In this document: positions 1-8,847 of the stretch, in pieces
Position numbering within the stretch: the first letter of the stretch is position 1
Layout: each line of letters starts with the position of its first letter
Assembly: GCF_003751845.1 (NCBI RefSeq)
Contig: NZ_RJKQ01000001.1
Location: 1,054,001-1,118,000, forward strand
Length of the DNA: 64,000 bases
Reading direction: 5' to 3'
Source: Enterobacter sp. BIGb0383
Lineage (GTDB): Bacteria; Pseudomonadota; Gammaproteobacteria; Enterobacterales; Enterobacteriaceae
Made by a program: the position numbers and the translations under genes
Notes under the pieces: generated by a model
Seen by the model: only the letters and a program-made list of their open reading frames with translations
The model's database searches: none
Told to the model about the DNA's origin: nothing

Positions 1-2956
1 GATACTCTTCCATCTCCACAAGGCCCCTGAAGATCAGCCTGTCCTGCGTAATGCCCAGCCTGAGCATCCGTTTCGCCATTGCCGCGATCATGTCGTTGTC
101 GGTCATAAAACCGATCAGCAGTTTTGATTCAGGATAGTCCAGCAGCAGTCGCGCCCACACGCCAAGAACCTGGTCATTAATCTTTTTCGAGCGATTAAAA
201 CTGCCAAAGGTGATATACCCATTACGCAGCGCGGGCAGCACGTTGACTTCCGGGGCAAGAGGATGGGGTTCAAAGCACTTACGGCTGGCGATATACATGG
301 CTTTTTCGGACAGTTGTTCCTCAAGCCGCGGCGAGTTAACCAGGGTTGCCGGCAGGATAATGTAATCCATCTGTGCAAGCCCCGTCGTTCCCGGATAGCC
401 TATCCAGGTAATCTGGACTGGTGCCGGACGCAGAGCAAATGCAGGCAGACGGTTATGCGCCGTATGGCCGGACAAATCGAACAGAATGTCGATCCCGTCC
501 TCGGCGATGGTTTTCGCCAGCTCAATGTCGCTGATGGAATCAACGTCACGCCACAGCAGTGAGGTTTCCTGAAAATGCCTGGAGACCGCATCATCATTAG
601 AAACTACCGTGCTGTAGGCCACCAGCTCAAATTTATCGCGGTCCAGGCCATCCCAGAACGGCAGCACAAAATTGGCCACCGGATGGTTACGCAGATCCCC
701 GGACACAAAGCCTAAACGCAGTTTGCGCTGCGGATCTTTCACATTATTGAGCGACAGGGAGATCTCAGTTCGTTCAGCCCACTCATCAAGCCGGTGGCCA
801 AATTCAAGATGTTTTGCCAGCAAATCTTCCGGGGTGACGTTGGCATCGTGCGTCATAACAAAAAGTAAGTTACTAAAATAACCGGAATTATAGTGACTCA
901 TCTCGACCGCTTTCTCCATAAAGTAGCGGGCTTCATCCATTTTATGGTTGTCACTTAAAATGATCCCGGTCATCCCATAGTAGGTGGCGCCCGGACAGCC
1001 AAAACGCAGCATCACCCGACAGCATTTTTCACCCAGCGCCATATCTCCATAAGCATGATGGAGTGAGGCAAGACTAAGCCAGTAATCAATATTTTTGCTG
1101 TCGAGCCGCACGAGCGTACGGACAATATTACGTGCGCAATAAAACTCGCGTTTTTTCTGCAGCGTGGTCGCCAGATCGTAATAAATCTCGAGGCTGGAGA
1201 AGTAATACCCCATCAGGCGGCAAAGGGATGCCAGGGCTTCGTCCCAGGCGGATGTCAGCACGCAGGCGCGAGAATAGCAGCGGAGGACGTGAATATTTTC
1301 CGGATCCTGCTCCATTAACCCACGGGTATATTCTCTGGCTTCCTGCGAGCTTCCGGCATTAATGAGAGCATTAACGCGAGCATAAATAGCATCAACATCC
1401 GCATCAGGAACCGCAGATTCCGGTATCTCATCATAAAGTAAACCGCCCTGCTGCTGGTTAACGCTGAGCAGTAGCAATAATGAAAGCTGGGATTTCAGAA
1501 CATCGATGCGCCCGGCACGGAGAAAACGCTGCAGATGTTTTTTCCACGCCACCGGAGCCCCACCGATCAGCCCTTTTCGCTTCAGGGACGAAAAAGTCGC
1601 CCATGCAGACGTATCTGAACCCGTCATATCGCTCTGTAGATAATCCCATTCGTCTGGGGTAAGTAAGACCGTCTCACTCCAGAGATTGATCAGTGCAGTA
1701 TCCTGTTCCGGGCGTTGGGTTGGCAGCAGGACTGCCGGAAGCAGCCGGTCATTTTGTGCCGTATTGTAAATGCCCGGAGATGCACTCCAGTGGAATCCTT
1801 CGGCATTGGTCATAAATAAGGCGGCCAGGGCATCCCATACGACCTCCTGAATATCCTCCTGATTTTCAGGTGCCTGGCAGTTAAAGACCAGCTGTTCAAA
1901 GCTGAGAGACATCGGCCAGGCACTGCCCAGCACCTCCATGATGCGAATTAAAATTCCGTTGTCGGTATTGATGATTCTGCCGTTGCTGTCTTCAAAGGCG
2001 TTCGACGTCTTAGCGTGATCGTCCTGCAGATGGCGGAAATTCCCCGCCCAGTGAAGCGCTTTAAGCCGGGTAAGATCCGGCGCAGCGGGTGGCGCTGTCG
2101 CCTCCCGGTGGCAGAGCAGCGTAAAACGCTCTCTGCGCTGGACGGCATAATCCAGATATTGTTGAGACATCACCCGGCCAGTGCCGCCGCTGACGGCATT
2201 AAGCATTTGTTCCGTGGTGTCGCTGTAATGGTGTCCCAGCTCGTATTGAGGCAAAACATCCCCCAGATACTGCAGACTTACGGCTTCAGCACGGGCGCTA
2301 AATACGCTCAGGGTGCAGGCCTCTGTGCCGGGGCTCAGATAAGCCAGCGTCAGCGTGAGGTCATCCATTTTTTCAGCGGCCAGGGCTTCCGCCTTTAACG
2401 CGCCCTCGTCGAGGGTCACCAGCATAAAGCTCAGCATGCCGCGGGCGGCGGCCAGAAGATCGGTCCCCTCTTCCGCACGCTCAAGGTGGAATTGCAGTGC
2501 TTCAGCGAGCGCGCCTCGGGCGCTCGCACCAGGCAGTGCCGACCAGCGCACGGCAATAACGCCGCGAGCGGATAAATGCGCCTGGCACCAGCCCAGCAAC
2601 GCTTCACGTTCCGTCTGACCGAGGAAGGTAAAAGCGCCGTGAATAATGATGTAATCAAACTCACCCGGATCGACCGCCAGCAAATCACCCAGCCCGGCGG
2701 CAAAAAGCTCAACATTACTGCACCCCAGTGCGGCAGCCAGCGTCTGGCCCTGATGAATATTCTGCTCATCAAGATCGATACCCACGGCAACACTCTGCGG
2801 CCAGACGCTGGCGTTCATCACCAGACGAGAGGCCGTACCGCAACCCAGCTCAAGAATACGCGCCGTTGCAGGTGGCGTCGTTGCAAGATGATTCATCGCG
2901 GCAGCGGCATGAATCGTTGCGGGTGTTACACGGTGGCACGGGTAGAGTGTCGTCAC
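1..2956 (-). CDS. Methyltransferase / TPR / SPINDLY-type O-GlcNAc transferase fusion, partial (runs off left edge)
   Basis: One uninterrupted minus-strand frame of about 985 codons with no stop before the edge. The N-terminus (about residues 5-150) is a class I SAM methyltransferase: YPCHRVTPATI then motif I ILELGCG. A regulatory-domain-like segment and helical TPR-like repeats (about 480-700) follow. From about residue 740 comes the OGT/SPINDLY catalytic region, with FDLSGHTAHNR, RPAPVQITWIGYPGTTG and FGSFNRSKKI; the SGHT histidine and KKI lysine correspond to conserved OGT positions. The start is GTG 2956: an in-frame TAG lies 18 bases upstream, AGGAA sits just before it, and the YP..TPA motif right after it is typical of this methyltransferase family. 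Lying downstream of fliC in the same direction, it probably glycosylates, and may also methylate, flagellin in the cytoplasm. That role is inferred from position and family. Confidence 0.85.
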   Translation of the reverse strand, partial: MTTLYPCHRVTPATIHAAAAMNHLATTPPATARILELGCGTASRLVMNASVWPQSVAVGIDLDEQNIHQGQTLAAALGCSNVELFAAGLGDLLAVDPGEFDYIIIHGAFTFLGQTEREALLGWCQAHLSARGVIAVRWSALPGASARGALAEALQFHLERAEEGTDLLAAARGMLSFMLVTLDEGALKAEALAAEKMDDLTLTLAYLSPGTEACTLSVFSARAEAVSLQYLGDVLPQYELGHHYSDTTEQMLNAVSGGTGRVMSQQYLDYAVQRRERFTLLCHREATAPPAAPDLTRLKALHWAGNFRHLQDDHAKTSNAFEDSNGRIINTDNGILIRIMEVLGSAWPMSLSFEQLVFNCQAPENQEDIQEVVWDALAALFMTNAEGFHWSASPGIYNTAQNDRLLPAVLLPTQRPEQDTALINLWSETVLLTPDEWDYLQSDMTGSDTSAWATFSSLKRKGLIGGAPVAWKKHLQRFLRAGRIDVLKSQLSLLLLLSVNQQQGGLLYDEIPESAVPDADVDAIYARVNALINAGSSQEAREYTRGLMEQDPENIHVLRCYSRACVLTSAWDEALASLCRLMGYYFSSLEIYYDLATTLQKKREFYCARNIVRTLVRLDSKNIDYWLSLASLHHAYGDMALGEKCCRVMLRFGCPGATYYGMTGIILSDNHKMDEARYFMEKAVEMSHYNSGYFSNLLFVMTHDANVTPEDLLAKHLEFGHRLDEWAERTEISLSLNNVKDPQRKLRLGFVSGDLRNHPVANFVLPFWDGLDRDKFELVAYSTVVSNDDAVSRHFQETSLLWRDVDSISDIELAKTIAEDGIDILFDLSGHTAHNRLPAFALRPAPVQITWIGYPGTTGLAQMDYIILPATLVNSPRLEEQLSEKAMYIASRKCFEPHPLAPEVNVLPALRNGYITFGSFNRSKKINDQVLGVWARLLLDYPESKLLIGFMTDNDMIAAMAKRMLRLGITQDRLIFRGLVEMEEY

Positions 2957-3001
2957 GTCTTGTTCCTGGTTCTAATTGTGCTGAAAACGTAGCAATGCCT
3001 G

Positions 3002-4405
3002 CTAGCGTTGATATTTTTTAATCAAAGCGGCTTTATATTGCTGAGACGGTTCCTCAGCATGTTGTCCTGCGCCGGAAGCCCAGCAGAACGCTCCGGCCTC
3101 ATCTTCGTCACTCAGTATGGACGCGCGTTTAACGCGAGAAATCGCCATTTGCTCCGTGCCGGAGAGCCGGTCCAGGCTTGCCGAGAGCGCAACAGAGTCC
3201 AGACACCAGACGCGGTTGGCCGCCTTCAGATTGCTGGCAATAAACCGGCCGACAATATCGAAATAGCGATGCGTGATGCTGCCCGGTTCGGCATAAATGA
3301 AACCGCCGAAGAGTTCATCCCAGAATGGCGAGGCTTCATTTTCTAACAGCTGCAGCGCTGCCCCCGGAGAGACCCAGGCCTGGCGAGCCAGAACATCGCT
3401 GTTCATCGCGATAACAGGCGTCGCAAATTCCTGCAGAGCGTCGCGCAGGAATAGCGTGCGACGCGCAGCGTACTCAACGGCCATCTCATCGCAGGCTGAG
3501 ACCTGCTCAAGGGTGGCGGAGATATGCAGTTCCGGCAGCTGCTGACGCAACGCCTTCACGCTCTCATTCATCTCCTCGTCGCTGTTATAAAGATGGAGAT
3601 GCACATCCAGCACGCCACGGTTTGTTTCGTAAAGCGAGTACACCAACGGCAGCGTATGGGCAAAATAGTCGGCTTTATCGCAGGCCAGCAGTACCGTGGT
3701 ATTGACCTTGCTGTCCTTCTCCAGCAGCCATGTATATCCTGCCCCCTCGAGCTGGCCATTACTGTCATCGAGGGTTCTGAAATCGATAAAGGAATCAGGC
3801 AGACCGCCGAGCTTGTAAATTCCACAGGTAATCATCAGCAGGGTCATCGGGTCTTCGCCGATAAGTGCAGCATCGGAGGTCAATGCCTGGATCACCACCA
3901 TGGCCTGGTTGTAGTCCTCTTCCATCAGGCAGACCAGCAGGAGTATTTTCAGCACCGTACCAGAATCGCTGATCAGTGAAAGATTGTTATTAATCAGGAA
4001 CAGCGCGGAGCTGATTTCATTGACGCGGAAAAGGATCTGAATCGCGGCCACAATATAGTGGGTGTTATTGTCAGCTTTTAACGCTGCAACAACATATTCC
4101 GTAATCCGGGCGCTTAGCTCGGCGGGTAAAGCCTTCTGACGGCTCTGTTCCTTCACCTCAAAAGCCTGGTTAGCGAGCGTGATCGCACGCAGCATATTCT
4201 TCAGTGCTTCTTCTTTATCCGCATCCAGCCCGGTATTTGCCGCAGCAATCATGGGCTCAAGGCGATCGAAATCGGCGCTCTTAAAGTTAAAGATTTCCGC
4301 CACAATGTGTGCGGGCATCGCATCGGATTCCGGCAGGTCGATCAAACGGGTAAAAACATCGCGATAAAACTGGCGCATTGCCCGCGTGCGTGCAAATTCA
4401 CTCAT
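3002..4405 (-). CDS. Flagellin-locus protein of unknown function, helical N-half with possible glycosyltransferase-like C-half
   Basis: 467 aa, no signal peptide or membrane segment. Residues 1-210 look all-helical and repeat-like. The second half starts with a hydrophobic strand and loop (NTTVLLACDKADYFAHTLPL), then DVHLHLYNS and later FATPVIAMNSDVLAR. This alternation resembles the beginning and the metal-site strand of GT-A type sugar transferases, although a classical DXD is not seen (NSD is the nearest). It ends 45 bases before the large SPINDLY-type gene and probably shares its transcript. fliC lies upstream but is separated by a strong terminator. I do not recognise a named family. Position suggests a part in flagellin modification or secretion; the glycosyltransferase reading is inference. 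Confidence 0.75.
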   Translation of the reverse strand: MSEFARTRAMRQFYRDVFTRLIDLPESDAMPAHIVAEIFNFKSADFDRLEPMIAAANTGLDADKEEALKNMLRAITLANQAFEVKEQSRQKALPAELSARITEYVVAALKADNNTHYIVAAIQILFRVNEISSALFLINNNLSLISDSGTVLKILLLVCLMEEDYNQAMVVIQALTSDAALIGEDPMTLLMITCGIYKLGGLPDSFIDFRTLDDSNGQLEGAGYTWLLEKDSKVNTTVLLACDKADYFAHTLPLVYSLYETNRGVLDVHLHLYNSDEEMNESVKALRQQLPELHISATLEQVSACDEMAVEYAARRTLFLRDALQEFATPVIAMNSDVLARQAWVSPGAALQLLENEASPFWDELFGGFIYAEPGSITHRYFDIVGRFIASNLKAANRVWCLDSVALSASLDRLSGTEQMAISRVKRASILSDEDEAGAFCWASGAGQHAEEPSQQYKAALIKKYQR

Positions 4406-4561
4406 CGTTATTGCTCATCGGTAAGCTGTCGTCAGACGACATGCGGAATAAGAGATTTTACGCAGAGTAGCACTGCACAGGCGGGGGCGATGGCGTGATA
4501 AAACCGGTGATTACGGGCTTATTTTGCAGATTGCGTTAGGGAAAATTGGAGATAAATGACG

Positions 4562-4595
4562 AAAAAAAAGGCTGCTGTTTCCAGCAACCTTTTTT
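4562..4595 (-). terminator. fliC intrinsic terminator
   Basis: Stem of 8 pairs (4570-4577 with 4582-4589, one G-T pair) and a 4-base loop. On the minus strand it is followed by eight T residues, and A residues precede it, so it may work in both directions. It lies just beyond the fliC stop. Confidence 0.9.
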
Positions 4596-4612
4596 GGAAC
4601 TTGATGCGTCTA

Positions 4613-5449
4613 TTAACGCAGCAGGGACAGCATGGTCTGCGGAACCTGGTTTGCCTGAGACAGTACAGAAGTACCAGCCTGCTGCAGGATCTGCGCGCGA
4701 GACATGTTGGAAACTTCGGTAGCGTAGTCAGCATCCTGAATACGGGACTGAGCAGCAGACAGGTTAGTGATAGAGTTGTTCAGGTTGTTGATGGTAGATT
4801 CGAAACGGTTCTGAATCGCACCCATGTTTGAACGAGCAGTATCAATTTTGGTGATAGCAGCGTCAGCAGCGGTGATGAATGCTTTAGCAGTGCTGTTATC
4901 AGTGATGGTACCGGTCAGGCCAGTAGACAGGCTGGTTGCTTTCGCATCGATCAGCGCGCCAGTGGTGATGGAGATGGTATCGGTAGCACCGGTACCTGCA
5001 CCAACCTGGATGTTCAGGGAAGCAGTCTGAGAACCATCCAGCAGTTTTTTGCCGTTGAAGTTAGCTGCGCCAGCGATACGGTCGATTTCGGCCAGACGCT
5101 GAGTGATTTCAGTACTTACTGAGGTGTAGTCAGTAGTGCCGTTGGTGTCGTTCGCAGCCTGAACAGCCAGCTCACGGATACGCTGTAAGTTGCTGTTGAT
5201 TTCGTTCAGGTTACCTTCAGCGGTCTGAACCAGGGAGATACCGTCGTTGGCGTTACGTGCTGCCTGAGTCATCCCTTTGATCTGGGAGTTCATGCGGTTA
5301 GCAATCGCCAGGCCAGCAGCGTCATCTTTAGAGCTGTTGATACGCAGACCGGAGGACAGACGCTCGATAGCGGTACCCAGGGAAGACTGAGATTTGTTCA
5401 GGTTGTTCTGAGTGGTCAGGGACAACAGGTTAGTATTGATAACTGCCAT
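4613..5449 (-). CDS. fliC: Flagellin FliC (short form)
   Basis: 278 aa. The filament subunit, exported through the flagellar type III apparatus. The N-terminal D0/D1 region ([20 protein letters not shown], later [17 protein letters not shown]) and C-terminal D1/D0 region (ending [15 protein letters not shown]) are fully conserved. The middle is only about 60-80 residues, so the surface D2/D3 domains of the 498-aa E. coli K-12 protein are essentially missing. The central part is rich in Thr and Ser (for example [20 protein letters not shown]), which would suit O-glycosylation by the downstream enzyme. It has its own sigma-28 promoter and terminator. Confidence 0.97.
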   Translation of the reverse strand: MAVINTNLLSLTTQNNLNKSQSSLGTAIERLSSGLRINSSKDDAAGLAIANRMNSQIKGMTQAARNANDGISLVQTAEGNLNEINSNLQRIRELAVQAANDTNGTTDYTSVSTEITQRLAEIDRIAGAANFNGKKLLDGSQTASLNIQVGAGTGATDTISITTGALIDAKATSLSTGLTGTITDNSTAKAFITAADAAITKIDTARSNMGAIQNRFESTINNLNNSITNLSAAQSRIQDADYATEVSNMSRAQILQQAGTSVLSQANQVPQTMLSLLR

Positions 5450-5522
5450 AATTTTAATTCCTTCAAAAATGGATTCTAGGGTCGGTGCCTAACACTTACG
5501 GCGTCTCTCACCGTCAACAAGG

Positions 5523-5549
5523 TTATCGACGCCCTGCTCAGAGACTTTA
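5523..5549 (-). promoter_or_regulatory. Sigma-28 (FliA) promoter of fliC
   Basis: On the minus strand: TAAAGTCT, 11 bases, GTCGATAA. The sigma-28 consensus is TAAAGTTT-N11-GCCGATAA. It lies 74-100 bases upstream of the fliC start, as in E. coli. Confidence 0.92.
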
Positions 5550-5776
5550 GAAAATATCGCATAATTTTTTTATTTAATTGTTTTTAAAGGAATTATTTTT
5601 GCAAATCACTTTTGAAGGCTGCCATATACTTAGAGAGAGGCCTCTTTATAGGGATACGGTCGGACACATCTATAGAGCAACTTCACGTTTTCTCACTGAG
5701 GCAGCTCCCGCCCCTATCCTTTTATAAGCTACCAACTCTGGTGGCTATTCCTGGATTTATTTTTTTTGGCTTACCG

Positions 5777-5803
5777 TAAACTTTTTGCAAATGGGGCCGA
5801 TAT
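5777..5803 (+). promoter_or_regulatory. Sigma-28 (FliA) promoter of fliDST
   Basis: TAAACTTT, 11 bases, GCCGATAT: a near-consensus sigma-28 site 35-61 bases before the chosen fliD ATG. Its position shows that the longer open frame starting at 5766 cannot be the protein start. It is divergent from the fliC promoter in a 388-base intergenic region, 5450-5837. Confidence 0.92.
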
Positions 5804-5837
5804 TACGTCTGACACTACCATTGACAAGGAACAATGT

Positions 5838-7262
5838 ATGGCGACTATCAGCAACCTCGGGGTGGGTTTGTCCGGTCTGTCGGATCTGTACGATAAGTTA
5901 CAGGCCGCAGAAGAGACAAAGTTAACGGCCATCGCGAAGCAGAAAACAACTTACGACAATCAGATTACCGGCTTCGGTAAGCTGCAGAGTGCCATGACTA
6001 CCCTGCAAACGGCCACCGCGAAACTGGCCAATGCAGATACCTGGAACTCTACGTCAATTACCAGTACCAATACGGCATTTGGCGCGACGACGACGTCTAA
6101 CGCGAACGTCGGCGAGTTTAAAGTTAATGTGACCCAGATTGCGCGTGCTCAGGTTCTGACCACGGCTGCAGGCACTATTGACAGCAACACTAAACAGCTG
6201 GGCGGTACCACGGCTGATAACACCCGTACCATTACCATTACCCAGGCCGGCGCCGATAGCAAACCGCTGACGGTCACCCTGGCGGACGGCGATACCTCGC
6301 TGAACGGTATCGCAAAAGCGATTAACGCGGCTAACGGTAATGTCTCGGCGAGCGTAGTGAAAGCAGATACCGGCGATTACCGCCTGATGCTGACATCGAA
6401 AACTACCGGTACAGATTCGAATATGACGGTTTCGGTGACCGGCGACGATACGCTAAAAGGCGTTATCGGCAGCGGCGCACTGACCGAACAGGTTGAAGCA
6501 GCAAACGCGATTGTTAACGTCAGCGGCATCGAGATTACTCGTCAGAGCAACACCATTACTGACGCACTACCGGGCGTGACTCTAACGCTGAAAGCCAAAA
6601 GCACCGCAGATGAAACGCTGTCGGTGACCCGTGCTACGGATGATAACAAAAAAGCGATCACCGAGTGGGTTACCGCCTATAACGCGCTGCAGTCGACGAT
6701 TGGCTCGCTGACCAAATATGTTCCGCCGGCAACCGGTGCGACCGCTCAGTCATCCAGCAATGGCGTACTGATGGGTAACAGCACTATCCGCGGAGTACAG
6801 TCAGATCTTCGCTCTTTATTAACCAATGTACAGAGCGGTTCTTATGCAATTATGGCTCAGTTGGGCATCACTCAGGACCCGGTAAAAGGCGCTAACGGCG
6901 AAACCGGCAACCTGAAAATTGATGATAAAAAGCTGTCCCAGGTACTGGCGGATAACCCGGCAGGCGTGCAGGCCTACTTTGCAGGCGATGGCAAAACCAC
7001 CGGTTTTGCTACGCAGATGGACAGCAAGCTGACCGAAATGCTCAGCACTTCCGTTGGTAAAGAGGGTGTGATTCAGAATGCCAAGAACGGCATCGACGCC
7101 ACCCTGAAATCAATCGGTAAGCGTTATGAAGCAATGGAACTGACTATCGAAGCTACGATGGCCCGTTACAAAAAGCAGTTTAATGATTTAGATGTGTTAG
7201 TCACTAAGCTAAATGGCACCGCCAGCTATCTGACTAATCAGTTTAAGACCAGCAGCAGCTAA
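5838..7262 (+). CDS. fliD: Flagellar filament cap FliD
   Basis: 474 aa from ATG 5838 (MATISNLGVG), which matches the family N-terminus. AAGGAAC lies just upstream and the sigma-28 promoter ends 34 bases before it. The protein caps the growing filament and guides flagellin folding. D0-like helices are at both ends (DNQITGFGKLQSAMTTLQTA near the start, KRYEAMELTIEATMARYKKQ near the end) with a Thr/Ser-rich beta middle. First gene of fliDST; FliS and FliT are the chaperones of FliC and FliD. Confidence 0.97.
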   Translation: MATISNLGVGLSGLSDLYDKLQAAEETKLTAIAKQKTTYDNQITGFGKLQSAMTTLQTATAKLANADTWNSTSITSTNTAFGATTTSNANVGEFKVNVTQIARAQVLTTAAGTIDSNTKQLGGTTADNTRTITITQAGADSKPLTVTLADGDTSLNGIAKAINAANGNVSASVVKADTGDYRLMLTSKTTGTDSNMTVSVTGDDTLKGVIGSGALTEQVEAANAIVNVSGIEITRQSNTITDALPGVTLTLKAKSTADETLSVTRATDDNKKAITEWVTAYNALQSTIGSLTKYVPPATGATAQSSSNGVLMGNSTIRGVQSDLRSLLTNVQSGSYAIMAQLGITQDPVKGANGETGNLKIDDKKLSQVLADNPAGVQAYFAGDGKTTGFATQMDSKLTEMLSTSVGKEGVIQNAKNGIDATLKSIGKRYEAMELTIEATMARYKKQFNDLDVLVTKLNGTASYLTNQFKTSSS

Positions 7263-7271
7263 GGAACCGAT

Positions 7272-7682
7272 ATGTATAACAACTCTGGTGTACAGGCCTA
7301 TCAAAAGGTGGGTCTTGAATCTGCCGTATTGAGTGCCAGCCCACACCAGTTGGTCGTGATGCTGTTCGACGGTGTCCATAGCGCGCTCGTTCGGGCGCGC
7401 CTTTTCCTTGAGCAGGGAGATATCCCTGCAAAAGGTGAGGCGCTCTCAAAAGCCATCAATATTATTGAGAACGGACTGAAAGCCGGGCTCAATATGGAGG
7501 TTGGCGGCGATCTGCCTCATAACCTTGCTGCGCTATATGACTATATGGTTCGTCGCCTGCTGGTTGCTAACCTGCGCAATGATGTCGAGGCTATCGTGGA
7601 AGTGGAAGGCCTCTTGTTGAATATTTCCGACGCCTGGAAGCAAATCGGCCCTGGTAACTCTATCACGCAGGATCAATTTTGA
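7272..7682 (+). CDS. fliS: Flagellin export chaperone FliS
   Basis: 136 aa, helical, starting MYNNSGVQAYQKVGLES and containing the family signature SPHQLVVMLFDG. It binds the FliC C-terminus in the cytoplasm, prevents premature polymerisation and delivers flagellin to FlhA. It follows fliD by 9 bases with an AAGGAACC ribosome site that overlaps the fliD stop, so translation is probably coupled. Confidence 0.97.
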   Translation: MYNNSGVQAYQKVGLESAVLSASPHQLVVMLFDGVHSALVRARLFLEQGDIPAKGEALSKAINIIENGLKAGLNMEVGGDLPHNLAALYDYMVRRLLVANLRNDVEAIVEVEGLLLNISDAWKQIGPGNSITQDQF

Positions 7683-8059
7683 TGAACGACTCCAGCTTAT
7701 CCCTAAAAAACTGGCACGCACTATACGCATTAAGCAACACAATGCTGAGCCTTGCTCAATCCGGGAAATGGGATGAGCTCATTGAACAGGAAGTCGTTTA
7801 CGTCACGCTGGTGGAACAAATCAGCAAAAACCCCCTCCCTTCCGGGCCAGGGGGTCAATTTATCCAGGATAAGGCGCAGGCTCTGCTCGCCAGAATTCTG
7901 GAAAATGAAATTGAGCTCAAGCGTTTATTACAGGAACGTATGGGCGAACTGCAGGAACTGATGGCCCAGACCGGAAAGCAGCGCACGCTGAATATGGCCT
8001 ACGGTAATCTTTCTGGAAACGTGTTATTTCCTGGCGAAGCTAACGAAATCAACCCGTAG
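7682..8059 (+). CDS. fliT: FliD chaperone and FlhDC antagonist FliT
   Basis: 125 aa from ATG 7682, which overlaps the fliS TGA; a TTG one codon earlier is also open. Helical protein (LKNWHALYALSNTMLSLAQS, later ELKRLLQERMGELQELM) of usual FliT length. Known role: holds FliD for export and, when free, inhibits FlhD4C2. Past the gene there is a 9-bp inverted repeat (8069-8077 with 8094-8102) without a clear T-run, a weak terminator candidate. Confidence 0.93.
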   Translation: MNDSSLSLKNWHALYALSNTMLSLAQSGKWDELIEQEVVYVTLVEQISKNPLPSGPGGQFIQDKAQALLARILENEIELKRLLQERMGELQELMAQTGKQRTLNMAYGNLSGNVLFPGEANEINP

Positions 8060-8125
8060 TCCAACCCCTACTCCAGAGACTAACCTGATGATTTCTGGAG
8101 TAAGGCTAATATTTTCACCCAATGA

Positions 8126-8539
8126 TTATGGCAACGCCGAAGCCAGCGGATTTTTCGTCAGAAATTCCGCGCACTCTGTTGTGGGCTTTTGCACACGCTT
8201 AAGCGTCATTCCGTCATAGTCCAGCTCTCCGCCTTCCTGTTTCAGACGGTACACATCGACAGCGGTGGTCACGTTGTAGTAATTGTCACCGCGCAGCATC
8301 AGTTTACCTGGGCGCGCAATCACCCGCTGCCACTGACGACAGTCGAGAGTATCACCTTCAGGGGTCACAATCAGACTCGCTACGGCCAGTGGACTCACCA
8401 GTGCGCTTTGCGGCCCTGCCGACTGCCAGTATCCTGCCAGTTCAGCCGGCGCCGGCGTCTTCACGACGGTCGCATAGTTATCCACCTGCACACAGCCAGT
8501 CAGCGCTAACAGTGCGCCAACAAGCGCTACTTTTTTCAT
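8126..8539 (-). CDS. yedD: Lipoprotein YedD
   Basis: 137 aa. Signal peptide with lipobox (VGALLALTGC, cleavage before Cys16), then the YedD body: KTPAPAELAGYWQSAGPQSA, TPEGDTLDCRQWQRVIARPG and DYDGMTLKR. In E. coli it also sits downstream of fliT, but here amyA, yedE, yedF and others that separate the flagellar blocks in K-12 are missing. Its function is not known. Convergent with fliT. Confidence 0.93.
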   Translation of the reverse strand: MKKVALVGALLALTGCVQVDNYATVVKTPAPAELAGYWQSAGPQSALVSPLAVASLIVTPEGDTLDCRQWQRVIARPGKLMLRGDNYYNVTTAVDVYRLKQEGGELDYDGMTLKRVQKPTTECAEFLTKNPLASALP

Positions 8540-8655
8540 TGTTTATCCTGCACAAAGAGAAAAAAGTATTCTGGCATTAAAGCGTTATCCTCGCCAGCCT
8601 TTCCCGGGAGCAGCGGGGTCGGCCTCTGAAGATATAAAGAGAAGGCGGGATCGCG

Positions 8656-8847
8656 TTACTTGCGGAAATCGAGGGGTACGGCACTGCCGGACTGGATCCA
8701 GGCGTGCAGATTTTCAAATGCCACCATCGACGATTTGCAAAAAATACATTTTGCCCCGTGGGGATTTTTTTCAGTGACATCAAAGTTTGATGTTCTGTAT
8801 TGCGACCCGTGGCAGCACGGGCAGCGGAAATGAGTGTGAGCAGTCAT
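8656..8847 (-). CDS. ymcF: YmcF/YnfQ-family cold-shock small protein (zinc-ribbon-like)
   Basis: 63 aa: MTAHTHFRCPCCHGSQYRTS followed by FDVTEKNPHGAKCIFCKSSM. Two Cys pairs (CPCC and CIFC) suggest a zinc ribbon. The sequence closely resembles E. coli YmcF, which is encoded beside the cold-shock genes cspG/cspH. Here no csp gene is adjacent, so the locus is different. A strong ribosome site (AAGGAGAG) lies upstream of the ATG. Confidence 0.85.
   Translation of the reverse strand: MTAHTHFRCPCCHGSQYRTSNFDVTEKNPHGAKCIFCKSSMVAFENLHAWIQSGSAVPLDFRK

Noticed and set aside
5766..5837. Longer N-terminus for FliD
   Set aside because: It contains the sigma-28 promoter and does not match the FliD N-terminus; the good ribosome site precedes 5838.
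8069..8102. fliT terminator
   Set aside because: The 9-bp inverted repeat has a 16-base loop and no T-run; too weak to list separately.
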